Below are positions 18,753 through 27,462 of a stretch of 64,000 nt of DNA, piece after piece. Source of the stretch: Rehaibacterium terrae (GTDB taxonomy: Bacteria > Pseudomonadota > Gammaproteobacteria > Xanthomonadales > Xanthomonadaceae); the NCBI RefSeq assembly GCF_014202935.1, contig NZ_JACHHX010000010.1, positions 1-64,000 on the forward strand, written 5' to 3'. How positions within the stretch are numbered: position 1 is the stretch's first letter; each line of letters opens with the position of its first letter. Below the pieces are notes generated by a model, which saw only the letters and a program-made list of their open reading frames with translations, did no database searches and was not told where the DNA came from. Position numbers and translations under genes: made by a program.

Positions 18753-18908
18753 GCCGGTGCCATCGGCCCCGGGGAGAGCACCGGGTGGCGGCGGAGTGCC
18801 GGGCAGTACGCGGATCGGGCGCGCACGCGCGCCTCCGTCAGCGCACGCGATGGTGTGCCGCTACCGACGCTTTTCCCGGGTCCCCGGCCCCGGCCCCCCG
18901 GTCCCGGC

Positions 18909-20399
18909 TCAAAGCAACACGACGTCATACTGCTCCTGCGAATACTGCTCATCGGCCTGGAAGCGGATGGACTTGCCGAGGAATTCTTCCAGCTCGGCCA
19001 CGGCGGCCGACTCCTCCTCCAGGATCTTGTTGACCACCTTGGGGGCGGCCAGCACCAGCAGCCGCTGGGCGTCGAACTGGCGCACCGCGCGGGTGATCTC
19101 GCGGAAGATCTCGTAGGTCAGCGTCTCGGCGGTCTTGAGCATGCCGCGGCCGCCGCATTCGTGGCAGGGCTCGCACAGCTGCCGTGCCAGGCTTTCGGTG
19201 GTGCGCTTGCGGGTCATCTCCACCAGGCCCAGCGGCGAGAAGTCGTACACCGTGGTCTTGGCATGGTCATGGGCCAGCGCCTTCTCCAGCGTGCGCAGCA
19301 CCTGGCGGCGGTGGTCCTCGTCGGTCATGTCGATGAAGTCGATGATGATGATCCCGCCCAGGTTGCGCAGCCGCAGTTGCCGCGCCACCGCCTGCGCCGC
19401 CTCCAGGTTGGTGCGGAACACCGTCTCCTCCAGATTGCGCTGGCCGAGGAAGGAGCCGGTGTTCACGTCGATGGTGGTCATCGCCTCGGTCTGGTCGATG
19501 ATGAGGTGGCCGCCGGACTTCAGCGGCACTTCCTTCTGCAGGCCGCGCTGGATTTCGTCCTCGATGCCGTAGAGGTCGAAGATCGGCCGCTCGCCCGGGT
19601 AATGTTCCACCCGCTCGGCCAACTCGGGCATGAACTGGCGGGCGAACAGCAGGATCTTGTCGAAGGTTTCGCGCGAATCGACCCGGACCTTCTCGACCCC
19701 GTCGTGCATCAGGTCGCGCAGGGCGCGCAGCGGCAGCGACAGATCCTCGTAGATGCAGCCGCCGACCGGCGTGCGCGCCGAATTGGCGCGCACCAGCTCC
19801 CAGACGCGCCCCAGGTAGTCGACATCCTCGGCCAGCGCCTCCGCGCCCTGTCCTTCGGCATTGGTGCGCACGATGTAGCCCATCGTCGAGGCGCCCGCAC
19901 ACTGCGCCAGCAGCGCCTTGAGCCGGGCGCGCTCGGCCTCGTCCTCGATGCGGGCCGATACGCCCACGACCTTCGAGTGCGGCAGCAACACGAGATACCG
20001 CGAGGGAATGCTGAGCTGGGTGGTCAGGCGCGCGCCCTTGGAGCCGATCGGGTCCTTGACCACCTGCACCACGATCTCCTGCCCTTCGTGCACCAGCTCG
20101 GAGATCGGCGGGGTCGGCACCGGCGCCGGCGGCGGCTCGGCCTCGCCCTCGCTGGCCACCGCGGCCGGCGGCGGCCGCAGGATGTCCGAGGCGTGCAGGA
20201 AGGCCGCCCGCTCCAGCCCGATCTCGACGAAGGCCGCCTGCATGCCCGGCATCACCCGCTGCACCCGGCCCTTGTAGATGTTGCCGACGTAGCCGCGCCG
20301 CGAGCTGCGCTCGATGAGCACCTCCTGCAGCATGCCGTTCTCGACGACGGCGACACGGGTCTCGCGCGGGGTGACGTTGATCAGGATTTCTTCGGACAT
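18909..20399 (-). CDS. rng: Ribonuclease G
   Basis: Cytoplasmic endoribonuclease of the RNase E/G family that matures the 5' end of 16S rRNA and cuts some mRNAs. The 496-residue protein has the S1-like N-terminal region (NIYKGRVQRVMPGMQAAFVEIG), the catalytic domain with GGHLIIDQTEAMTTIDVN and IIIIDFIDM (metal-binding Asp residues), the GLVEMTRKR segment and the zinc link CEPCHECGG (Cys residues near 405-412). A Pro/Ala/Glu insertion lies near residues 80-98. It sits between maf and yhdP in the conserved string. Confidence 0.96.
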   Translation of the reverse strand: MSEEILINVTPRETRVAVVENGMLQEVLIERSSRRGYVGNIYKGRVQRVMPGMQAAFVEIGLERAAFLHASDILRPPPAAVASEGEAEPPPAPVPTPPISELVHEGQEIVVQVVKDPIGSKGARLTTQLSIPSRYLVLLPHSKVVGVSARIEDEAERARLKALLAQCAGASTMGYIVRTNAEGQGAEALAEDVDYLGRVWELVRANSARTPVGGCIYEDLSLPLRALRDLMHDGVEKVRVDSRETFDKILLFARQFMPELAERVEHYPGERPIFDLYGIEDEIQRGLQKEVPLKSGGHLIIDQTEAMTTIDVNTGSFLGQRNLEETVFRTNLEAAQAVARQLRLRNLGGIIIIDFIDMTDEDHRRQVLRTLEKALAHDHAKTTVYDFSPLGLVEMTRKRTTESLARQLCEPCHECGGRGMLKTAETLTYEIFREITRAVRQFDAQRLLVLAAPKVVNKILEEESAAVAELEEFLGKSIRFQADEQYSQEQYDVVLL

Positions 20400-20408
20400 G
20401 GGCAGACC

Positions 20409-20475
20409 GGTGAGCGGTGAGCGGAAATCGGGAGCAGCGTTTCAGAATCGTCATCCCGGCGAAAGCCGGGATGAC
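20409..20475. repeat. GGTGAGC units and a lone inverted-end palindrome upstream of rng
   Basis: Directly upstream of rng there is a short GGTGAGC tandem (20409-20424). After it comes a palindrome (20450-20475) with 11-bp arms GTCATCCCGGC and GCCGGGATGAC around GAAA. The palindrome matches the end structure of the 120-bp composite repeat, so it may be a single-unit form. Confidence 0.75.
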
Positions 20476-20507
20476 GAAACCGCCGGGGCCCAGCCCCTGA
20501 GCCGGCC

Positions 20508-21083
20508 CTACACCGCCACGCCGAAGCGTCGCAGCAGCACCCGGGTTTCGTACAGCGGCAGCCCCATCACGCCGGAGTAACTGCCCGACAGGTGCGCCAC
20601 GAAGCCGCCGGCCCGGCCCTGGATGGCATAGGCGCCGGCCTTGCCGAAGCACTCGCCGCTGGCGACATAGGCGGCGATCTCGTCCTCCCCCAGCTCGGCG
20701 AAGCGCACCTCGGACACGTTGACCGCGTGGCCCTCGCAACCGGCGCTGAGCAGCCACACCGCCGAGATCACCCGGTGCGTGCGTCCGGCCAGGCGGCGCA
20801 GCATCCGCGCCGCGTCGTCGGCGTCGGCCGGCTTGCCGAACACCTCGTCGTCGAGCACCACTTCGGTGTCGGCGCCGAGCACCAGTGCGCCGGGCGCGCC
20901 GACCACCTTGAGCAGGCCGGCGCCGGCCTTTTCCCGCGCCACCCGGCTGACATAGTCCTCGGGCGGCTCGCCGGGGGCGCGCTGCTCGGGCACTTCGACG
21001 TCGAGCAGGCCGAATTCCACGCCCAGCAGGGCGAGCAGCTCGCGGCGGCGGGGCGATTGCGAAGCCAGATGGATCATCCGCAC
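20508..21083 (-). CDS. maf: Maf family nucleoside-triphosphate pyrophosphatase
   Basis: House-cleaning pyrophosphatase of the Maf/YhdE type that hydrolyses dTTP/UTP and modified nucleotides. The 191-residue protein has the N-terminal [10 protein letters not shown] (substrate-phosphate loop), [25 protein letters not shown] and the C-terminal [16 protein letters not shown] and GLPLYET motifs. The start may be ATG 21083 or the ATG six bases further in (21077). First gene of the minus-strand maf-rng-yhdP-tldD run; upstream it faces a decayed pilus-type locus instead of the usual rlmH. Confidence 0.94.
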   Translation of the reverse strand: MRMIHLASQSPRRRELLALLGVEFGLLDVEVPEQRAPGEPPEDYVSRVAREKAGAGLLKVVGAPGALVLGADTEVVLDDEVFGKPADADDAARMLRRLAGRTHRVISAVWLLSAGCEGHAVNVSEVRFAELGEDEIAAYVASGECFGKAGAYAIQGRAGGFVAHLSGSYSGVMGLPLYETRVLLRRFGVAV

Positions 21084-21205
21084 AGGATAACCCGTCCGGC
21101 TGGCGGATCCCGCCTGTGACGAAGTTCTCGATAACGACGGCTATTCGGATATTCTTGGACACACCGGCAATACCTGCGGCGAACGCCTCCGGACCCAAGG
21201 ACACG

Positions 21206-22237
21206 ATGACATCCCTGTACATCGACCACTTCGGCCTGTCGGAGACGCCTTTCTCCATCACCCCCAATCCGCATTTCTTTTTCGCCGGATCCGGCCGCGG
21301 CTCCCTGCTGGAGGCGCTGCGCTACGCGCTGCAGTCCGAAGAAGGCATCGTCACGGTCATCGGCGAGGTCGGCAGCGGCAAGACCATGCTCTGCCGGATG
21401 TTGCTGGAGCGCCTGCCGCCGCAGATCGATGCCATCTACCTGGCCAATCCCTCCTTCTCCCGCGACGAGATCCTCGACGCCATCGCCCACGACCTGGGGG
21501 TGTCGCCCGGAGCCGCCAGCGCCCCGACCAAGCTCGACGCGCTCAACCGTGAGCTGATCGCGCGCTACGGCGACGGCCGCCGGGTGGTGCTGCTGGTCGA
21601 CGAGGCGCACGCCATGCCGCCCGAGTCGCTGGAGGAGATCCGCCTGCTCTCCAATCTCGAGACCAGCCGGCACAAGCTGCTCAACATCGTCCTGTTCGGC
21701 CAGCCGGAGCTGGCCGAGACGCTCGCCCGTCCGTCGCTGCGGCAGCTAGTTCGAGCACGCGGACGAGCGCGAGCTGCCGGAGCTGGCCGCGCAGTTCCGC
21801 GGCCATGCGCCGATGGTGCGGCGGCAGGCCGAGCGGCTGGTGGCGACCCTGGCCCGGCGTGCGCCGGTCGATCCGCCCGCGGTCGAACTGTCGCTGGCCG
21901 AGGAGGCCCGGATCTACGCCGGCTTCCACGGCGTGTCCCTGGAGGTGACGGGCGGGCCGGACCGGCTGCGGCTGCCACGACCGCCGCTGGAGCGGATCCT
22001 CGACAACCTGTTCTCGAACTTCGCCGGCAACGGCGGCACACCCGTGAGCCTGCATCTCGTCCGCGACGCCGGCTGCGTGCGCGCCGTGTTCCGCCAGGAC
22101 ACCGCCCCGGCGCTGCCCCCCGCCCGCCTCTTCGAGCCGCTGGCCAGCAGCCGCCCCGACGGCACCGGCCTGGGCCTGCACCAGGCCCGGCTGGCCGCGC
22201 GCGGACTGGGGGGCGATCTCATCGCCCACTGCCGTGA
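21206..22237 (+). pseudogene. Truncated ExeA/MshM-like AAA ATPase
   Basis: The first about 181 residues (21206-21748) are a clear GspA/ExeA/MshM-type ATPase: YIDHFGLSETPFSITPNP, Walker A GEVGSGKTML, IYLANPSFSRDEILDAIA, Walker B VVLLVDEAHAMP, sensor region LSNLETSRHKLLNIVLFGQ and LAETLARPSLRQL. Such ATPases power pilus or secretin assembly steps. After LRQL the frame loses all similarity and becomes Arg/Gly/Pro-rich, because the DNA from 21750 on encodes, one frame over, the end of a histidine kinase. The expected sensor/lid and C-terminal parts of the ATPase are gone. The ATG at 21206 (MTSLYID) is the family start. Confidence 0.8.
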
Positions 22238-22277
22238 GACCGGCATCGACTTCGTGCTCACCCTGCCGGCCCCGTAA
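21750..22277 (+). pseudogene. C-terminal fragment of a sensor histidine kinase
   Basis: This frame is preceded by a TAG at 21747-21749 and encodes only the kinase end: a short helical piece, then LERILDNLFSNFA (N box), PARLFEPLASSRPDGTGLGL (F and G2 region) and FVLTLPAP at the terminus. The sensor, HisKA helix and phospho-acceptor His are missing. The first possible ATG is at 21813 and would give an incomplete ATP-binding domain. Together with the truncated ATPase just upstream it looks like the product of a deletion joining the 5' part of one gene to the 3' part of another. Confidence 0.75.
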
Positions 22278-22363
22278 ATTTTTTCGACTCCCCGCCCCGC
22301 CCCGGCATCGGTAGGCTGCAGCAGCGTCATACCCCCGCAACCCGCGCAACCCGAGGTAACCCG

Positions 22364-23014
22364 ATGCAACCCATGAAAACGCAGTCCGGTTTCACCCTGG
22401 TCGAAATCGCCGTCGTGCTGGTCATCATCGGCCTGCTGCTCGGCGGCATCCTGAAGGGCCAGGAGCTGATCGAGAACAGCCGCATCAAGAGCGCCGCCAA
22501 CGACATCAACGCCATCCGCGCCGCCTATACCGGCTACATCGACCGCTACAGGCAATTGCCGGGCGATGACCCGGGCGCCGTGGCCGGCCGCGGCCCCAGT
22601 TGGACCGGCATGACCGCTGGAAACGGTGACGGCCGGATCGATACTGGCACCGTGAATGCTCTGGACCAGATGACAGAGCCTGAGCAGATTGGCTTCTTCC
22701 GGCATCTGCGCGCCGCCGGCTTTCTGTCCGGCAATCCAGCCACGACCGGCACTGCTGCCCTCCCCCGAAACCCTTGGGGCGGCCTGATCAACATTGTGAA
22801 CGCAAACAATCAGGGGCGCCCGTCCGCACGCCTGCAGGTCTGCCTCGGGAATGTACCGGGCAAGGCCGCGGTGGCGCTGGACACGGCCCTGGATGACGGC
22901 CGCCCCAACAACGGCACGCTCCGCGCCACGGCAGGCGCCGACAATGCCCCCCCGACTAGCGCGGCCGGCACCTACAACGAAGGCCAGACCTACACGGTTT
23001 GTGTCGACATGTAA
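22364..23014 (+). CDS. Type IV pilin-like protein (pseudopilin)
   Basis: Secreted subunit of a type IV pilus or pseudopilus. The 216-residue preprotein has a short basic leader, the prepilin peptidase site QSG-FTLVE with Glu at +5, then a hydrophobic helix (about residues 9-33) and the polar continuation SRIKSAANDINAIRAAYTGY. The globular part has two Cys residues near the C-terminus (in LQVCLGN and TVCVDM) that could form the pilin disulfide loop. The ATG at 22364 follows GAGGTAACCC; a second ATG lies at 22373. No assembly ATPase, platform or peptidase gene is nearby apart from the broken ATPase upstream, so it would depend on genes elsewhere. The exact pilus type cannot be told. Confidence 0.85.
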   Translation: MQPMKTQSGFTLVEIAVVLVIIGLLLGGILKGQELIENSRIKSAANDINAIRAAYTGYIDRYRQLPGDDPGAVAGRGPSWTGMTAGNGDGRIDTGTVNALDQMTEPEQIGFFRHLRAAGFLSGNPATTGTAALPRNPWGGLINIVNANNQGRPSARLQVCLGNVPGKAAVALDTALDDGRPNNGTLRATAGADNAPPTSAAGTYNEGQTYTVCVDM

Positions 23015-23048
23015 GGCGGAGCACGCAGGCATCGCCGCCTTCCCGCTA

Positions 23049-23078
23049 CGCCCCGCCCCGTGCGGGGCGCAGCGTTTT
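23049..23078 (+). terminator. Probable terminator after the pilin gene
   Basis: An 8-bp stem (CGCCCCGC / GCGGGGCG) with a 5-nt loop, followed after five bases by TTTT. It lies between the pilin stop and the convergent rlmH. Confidence 0.5.
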
Positions 23079-23097
23079 CAGGCCGCGAAAATCCGCC

Positions 23098-23568
23098 TCA
23101 GGCGCGGTGATAGGGGTGGTTGGCGAGCAGGCTCGCCGCGCGGTAGAGCTGCTCGGCCAGCACCAGCCGCACCAGCATGTGCGGCAGGGTCAGCGGCCCC
23201 AGCGACCAGCGCTCGTCGGCCGCCGCCAGCACCTCGGGCGCATGACCCTCCGGGCCGCCGACGAGAAAGGCCAGGTCGCGACCCTGCTGCCGCCAGTGCG
23301 CCAGGCGCCCGGCGAGCTGCTCGGACGACCAGGCCCGGCCGCGCCCGTCGAGCGCGACGATCCACCCGCCCTTGGGCACCGCGGCCAGCACCCGCCGGCC
23401 TTCCTCGGCCATCGCCCGCTGCGGGTCGCGGCCCTTGCCGCGCAGGCCGGGCGCCACTTCCACCAGCTCCAGCGGCAACCAGTGCGACAGCCGCTTCACG
23501 TAATCGGCATACCCCGCCGCCACCCAGTCGGGGGCGCGTTCGCCGACGGCGATCAGGCGGGCCTTCAT
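23098..23568 (-). CDS. rlmH: 23S rRNA (pseudouridine1915-N3)-methyltransferase RlmH
   Basis: SPOUT methyltransferase that methylates pseudouridine 1915 of 23S rRNA in assembled 70S ribosomes. The 156-residue protein is the standard length, with MKARLIAVGERAPDWV at the start, ALDGRGRAWSSEQLA, FLVGGPEGH (SAM-binding knot) and the C-terminal LGPLTLPHMLVRLVLAEQLY and ANHPYHRA. The ATG at 23568 fits the family; the longer frame was rejected. It follows rsfS on the same strand with a 133-bp gap. Confidence 0.96.
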   Translation of the reverse strand: MKARLIAVGERAPDWVAAGYADYVKRLSHWLPLELVEVAPGLRGKGRDPQRAMAEEGRRVLAAVPKGGWIVALDGRGRAWSSEQLAGRLAHWRQQGRDLAFLVGGPEGHAPEVLAAADERWSLGPLTLPHMLVRLVLAEQLYRAASLLANHPYHRA

Positions 23569-23701
23569 CGGGGATGGACAGCGCAGCCGAAGCCCACCAG
23601 GCTCGTGGCCGCGCAGCAGCCACTGCCGCCGCCGCGCAAGCCGCGACCGGGACCCCGCCGCGCATCGGTTCGCGGCGCGCGCCGCGACCGCAGGCGAACC
23701 C

Positions 23702-24106
23702 TCAGGCCGGAAGCGATCCGGCTTCCGGCGGCTGGTCGCCGACCGTCCACAGGCGCTCCAGGGCGTAGAAGTCACGCACCCGCGGCAGCATGACGTGGAC
23801 GACCACGTCGCCCAGGTCCACCAGCACCCACTCGGCCTCGCGCTCGCCCTCGACGCCGAGCGGCTGCACGCCCGCCCTCTTGGCGAACTTGATCACTTCA
23901 TCGGCGATCGACTTGACGTGGCGGGTGGAGGTGCCCGAGGCGATCACCATGAAGTCGGTGACGCTGGTCTTGCCCTTGACGTCGATTTCGGTGACGTCCT
24001 TGGCCTTGATCTCGGCGAGCGCGTCGTGCACGTGCCGGAGCAGGACCTGGGGCGGCGGCGGGGGATCGGGGAGGCGGGTCTTGATGACCTGGGCTTGCGA
24101 GGACAA
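23702..24106 (-). CDS. rsfS: Ribosome silencing factor RsfS
   Basis: RsfS binds protein L14 of the large subunit and blocks subunit joining during starvation. The 134-residue product has the family core: [59 protein letters not shown] and [17 protein letters not shown]. An N-terminal Pro-rich stretch (about residues 12-20) is an extension. It lies between nadD and rlmH as in many gammaproteobacteria. Confidence 0.95.
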   Translation of the reverse strand: MSSQAQVIKTRLPDPPPPPQVLLRHVHDALAEIKAKDVTEIDVKGKTSVTDFMVIASGTSTRHVKSIADEVIKFAKRAGVQPLGVEGEREAEWVLVDLGDVVVHVMLPRVRDFYALERLWTVGDQPPEAGSLPA

Positions 24107-24154
24107 GTGACGGTTACCTGTATCGACGCGGCACGCAGCCGCAGCGCCAGTATA

Positions 24155-24814
24155 TCAACGCCCGCGCGGGCGCCGGGGAACCGCCCCGTACAGCCCTTCG
24201 GTGCGGATGTACCCGGCCACCGCCGCCGGCAGCATCTCCGCCCAGTCCTCCCGGGCCGCGATGCGCCGGCGCAGCTCGCTGGCCGACTCCGGCCGCAGCG
24301 GCATCTCCAGCACGAAAATCCGCCCCGCCGGGGCCGCCGTCAGTGCGTCGGGCTCGCGCACCCAGCGCCCGGCGCAGGCCGAGGCCAGCGGCTCGTCCAA
24401 GGCCGCCAGGTCGTGCCCCGGCCGCACCGCCACCACCCAGTGCGCCAGGTCGAACAACTCGCGCCAGCGATGCCAGCCCGGCAATCCGCGGAAGGCATCG
24501 GCGCCGACCAGCCAGGCCAGCGGCGCCGTCGCTCCCAGCTCGCGCCGCAGCTCGGCCAGCGTGTCGAAGGTGTAGGACGGCCCGGCCCGGCCCAGCTCGC
24601 GCCGATCCACGCACAGGCCCGGCTCGCCGGCGATGGCCAGGTCCAGCATCGCCGCCCGCTGCGCCGCGTTCGCGCCAGGTGGCGCCCGATGCGGCGGATC
24701 GGCCGCCGGCACCAGCCGCACCCGCGCCCGCAGCGCATCGCGCGCCGCCCGCGCCACCGCGAGGTGGCCCAGATGTACCGGATCGAACGTGCCGCCGTAG
24801 AGCAAAGTGAGCAT
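24155..24814 (-). CDS. nadD: Nicotinate-nucleotide adenylyltransferase
   Basis: Transfers AMP from ATP to nicotinate mononucleotide to make deamido-NAD in NAD synthesis. The 219-residue enzyme has the nucleotidyltransferase motif GGTFDPVHLGHL at residues 7-18, the PPHR substrate loop, YTFDTLAELR, WLVGADAF and the C-terminal SASELRRRIA (SxxxxR) motif. The ATG at 24814 places the first motif correctly; the long upstream frame is antisense to a GGDEF gene. In relatives it follows holA directly; here a plus-strand GGDEF gene lies between. Confidence 0.95.
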   Translation of the reverse strand: MLTLLYGGTFDPVHLGHLAVARAARDALRARVRLVPAADPPHRAPPGANAAQRAAMLDLAIAGEPGLCVDRRELGRAGPSYTFDTLAELRRELGATAPLAWLVGADAFRGLPGWHRWRELFDLAHWVVAVRPGHDLAALDEPLASACAGRWVREPDALTAAPAGRIFVLEMPLRPESASELRRRIAAREDWAEMLPAAVAGYIRTEGLYGAVPRRPRGR

Positions 24815-24964
24815 CGCGGACGCAAGGCAGTGGCCTGAAGCGGCGAGCTTACGGCATCGCAGGGCCACGGAGTTCGGGGGCAAGCCGTGCGCCAGGTACG
24901 GGTTTGCCCGACGCTTGCCGCTATATTGGCAAGGCCGATCCGGTACATCGTGCAGGGGGATTTC

Positions 24965-26368
24965 TTGCGTTCTCGCTCGTCCGCCATGGCCACGGCAGGC
25001 GTACATGCGGCGCTGCTCGCGGTCTGGCTGGGGGCGTTCGCCGCTTCGACCCTGCTGGAGTACGCGCCGCACGCCAGCCTGTGGTTTCCGCCGGCCGCGG
25101 TGACCTTCTCGGCGCTGCTGGTGCTGGGCGCGCGGGCGCTGCCCGTGCTGTGGCTGGCCTGCCTGCTGTCGGCGCTGATCACCGACCGCCTGTACGCGCA
25201 GGGCCTGAGCGGCAACGAAATCGCCCTGTCCGGGCTGGTGTTCGCCCTCACCCACACCGGCGCCTACGGCAGCGTGGCCCTGCTGTTGCGGCGGCTGGCC
25301 TGGGAGGCCTCGCCGCGCACCACCCTGCGCAAGGTCAGCGTGATGCTGATCGGCGGCGCCGTCGCCTCGGGGCTGGCGGCCCTGCTCGGCGCCTGGGGCC
25401 TGACCCGCACCGGCATGATCCACCCGGACGAATTCCCGGGCCTGCTCGCGCCGTGGTGGATCGGCGACTACACCGGCCTGCTCACGCTCGGCTCGCTGTG
25501 CGCCGTCGTCCTGGTGAAGCTCGCCGGCCGCGCCGGCATCACCGTCCCGGAAGGTATCCAGTCCTTCGCCCGCGGCCGGCGCGGCCCCGGCATGTCCTCG
25601 CGCGCCGCGCTCAAGCTCGCCGTGCTGCTCGGCACCAGTGCACTGGTGCTGGCCGGTGCGGCGCTGTTTCCAGAGCAGGAAACGCTGCCGTTCCTGCTGT
25701 TCGTCGCCATCATCATCCAGTTGTGGATCGTCCACACCGAGGGCGAGCTGTGCGCGCTTGCCGGCATCGCCCTGTTCGGTCTGCTGCTGGTGGCCGCCAC
25801 CGCCGTCCTGCACCTCGACGCGCAGGCGCTGACGTTGCAGTTCGTGCTGATCGGCCTGGCCGCCACCAGCCACCTGGGCCTCGCCGTGCCCTCGCTGTAC
25901 GAGGACAACGCCCGCCTGCGCCACCTGCTGACTCACGACGTGCTCACCGGCGCCCACTCGCGCGCCTTCTTCGAGGAGAAAGTGCGCGCCGGCATGGCCG
26001 CCGCCCGCCATCGCGGCGAGCCCGCCGTGCTGGCGATGGTGGACCTCGACGGCCTGAAGAAGATCAACGACCGCCACGGCCACGCCGCCGGCGATGCCGC
26101 CCTGCAGGCCCTGGCCCGCACCTGCCAGCGTCACCTCAAGACCGGCGACGTGCTCGGCCGCCTCAGCGGCGACGAATTCGCCCTGTTCCTGCCCCGCAGC
26201 ACCACCGCCGACGCCCAGGCGCGCATCCAGCGCATCGAAGCCGACCTCGAGGACAGCCGCGCCCCCGCCCGCGCCAGCTTCGGCATCGCCGAACTCACCG
26301 ACGCCCCCGAAAGCTACGAAGCCCTGCTCGCCCGCGCCGACGCGGCGATGTACCGCAACAAGCGCTGA
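24965..26368 (+). CDS. Membrane-bound diguanylate cyclase (MASE1-like sensor + GGDEF)
   Basis: Predicted cyclic di-GMP synthase. About eight or nine hydrophobic helices fill residues 10-300 and resemble a MASE1-type sensor (WFPPAAVTFSALLVLG, WWIGDYTGLLTLGSL). A C-terminal GGDEF domain of about 160 residues follows, starting near DVLTGAHSRAFFEEK, with MVDLDGLKKINDRHGHAAGD and the active-site loop RLSGDEFALFL. SGDEF is an accepted variant of GGDEF. The TTG at 24965 is placed 6 nt after AGGGGGA and is my preferred start; ATG 24986 is the alternative. The gene is on the strand opposite to, and inserted in, the holA-nadD pair. Its product could feed the PilZ domain of BcsA, but that link is inference. 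Confidence 0.88.
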   Translation: MRSRSSAMATAGVHAALLAVWLGAFAASTLLEYAPHASLWFPPAAVTFSALLVLGARALPVLWLACLLSALITDRLYAQGLSGNEIALSGLVFALTHTGAYGSVALLLRRLAWEASPRTTLRKVSVMLIGGAVASGLAALLGAWGLTRTGMIHPDEFPGLLAPWWIGDYTGLLTLGSLCAVVLVKLAGRAGITVPEGIQSFARGRRGPGMSSRAALKLAVLLGTSALVLAGAALFPEQETLPFLLFVAIIIQLWIVHTEGELCALAGIALFGLLLVAATAVLHLDAQALTLQFVLIGLAATSHLGLAVPSLYEDNARLRHLLTHDVLTGAHSRAFFEEKVRAGMAAARHRGEPAVLAMVDLDGLKKINDRHGHAAGDAALQALARTCQRHLKTGDVLGRLSGDEFALFLPRSTTADAQARIQRIEADLEDSRAPARASFGIAELTDAPESYEALLARADAAMYRNKR

Positions 26369-26432
26369 GCCTGCTCCGGATCATCCGGAGTACTGGCTGC
26401 GCAGCAAACCGGAAGCGTCCGGGACCCGACAC

Positions 26433-27458
26433 TCATGCCACCAATCCCCGCGCCTTCGGCTCGGCCACCGCCACCAGCAGCCGTTCGAGCGCGAGCCACG
26501 GGTCGCCCTTTTCGCGGCCCTTGGCCATGCGGTCGATGCGGCCGCATTCGGCGACGAAGTGTTCCCAGCGGGCGGCGGCGTGGCGTTGCATGGCGCGGCG
26601 GTAGGCGGCCTGGCGGCTGTCCCAGAGGCGGGCGTCCTTCATGGCGGCGGCGACGTTGCCGCCGGCGTCCTGCACGGCGGCGAAGCCGGCGATGCGTTGC
26701 AGTTCGCCGGCCACCCAGCCCATCAGGGCAGGCACTTGCTCACCCTCGGCGCGCAGGATGCGGAGCATGCGCACGACACGGGCGGGCTCGCCGGCGAGGG
26801 TGGCGTCCATCAGGCGGAAGACGTCGAAGCGGGCGGAGTCGGCGACGGCGCGGGCCATGGCTTCGGCGTCGAGATTGGCGCCGGGGTGCAGCAGGGCGAG
26901 CTTGTCGATTTCCTGCGCGGCGGCGAGCAGGTTGCCCTCGACGCGCTCGACCAGCACGTCGATGGCTTCGGGCGTGGCCTGCAGGCCACGCTGGCGCAGC
27001 CGGCGCAGCAGCCACTCGGGCAGTTCGTGCGGCTTGAGCGGCCAGACCGGGACGAAGTGGCCGGTGGCGGCGATGGCCTCGCTCCACTTGCCGGCGTGCT
27101 GGCGGCTCCAGTCCTGGCAGGTGATCAGCAGGACGGTGTCGGGCGGCGGGTGGGCGCAGTACTCGCGCAGCACTTCGCTGCCTTCCTTGCCGGGCTTGCC
27201 GCCGGGCAGGCGCAGGTCGAACAGGCGGCGGGTGGCGAACAGGCTGAGCGAACCCAGCCCTTGGGTGAGCGTGTTCCAGTCGAAGCCGCCTTCGGCGTCG
27301 AAGACTTCGCGCTCGCCGTAGCCCTCTTCGCGGGCCTTGGCGCGAACGGCGTCGGCGCACTCCTGCACCAGCAACGGCTCGCCGCCGGCGATCAGGTACA
27401 CCGGGCGCAGCGGCTCGCGGGCGAGCTGGGCCTCGAAGCGGTCGGGGCGCAGCTCCAT
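26433..27458 (-). CDS. holA: DNA polymerase III delta subunit
   Basis: Clamp-loader subunit that opens the beta sliding clamp. The 341-residue protein has the HolA layout: MELRPDRFEAQL, YLIAGGEPLLVQECADAVR, LSLFATRRLFDLRLP, LLITCQDWSRQHAGKW, then EGNLLAAAQEIDKLALL and FRLMDATLAGEPARVVRML. The ATG at 27458 is 4 nt after the lptE stop, so it is cotranscribed with leuS-lptE. The expected next gene, nadD, is displaced by an opposite-strand GGDEF gene. Confidence 0.94.
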   Translation of the reverse strand: MELRPDRFEAQLAREPLRPVYLIAGGEPLLVQECADAVRAKAREEGYGEREVFDAEGGFDWNTLTQGLGSLSLFATRRLFDLRLPGGKPGKEGSEVLREYCAHPPPDTVLLITCQDWSRQHAGKWSEAIAATGHFVPVWPLKPHELPEWLLRRLRQRGLQATPEAIDVLVERVEGNLLAAAQEIDKLALLHPGANLDAEAMARAVADSARFDVFRLMDATLAGEPARVVRMLRILRAEGEQVPALMGWVAGELQRIAGFAAVQDAGGNVAAAMKDARLWDSRQAAYRRAMQRHAAARWEHFVAECGRIDRMAKGREKGDPWLALERLLVAVAEPKARGLVA

Positions 27459-27462
27459 CGGC

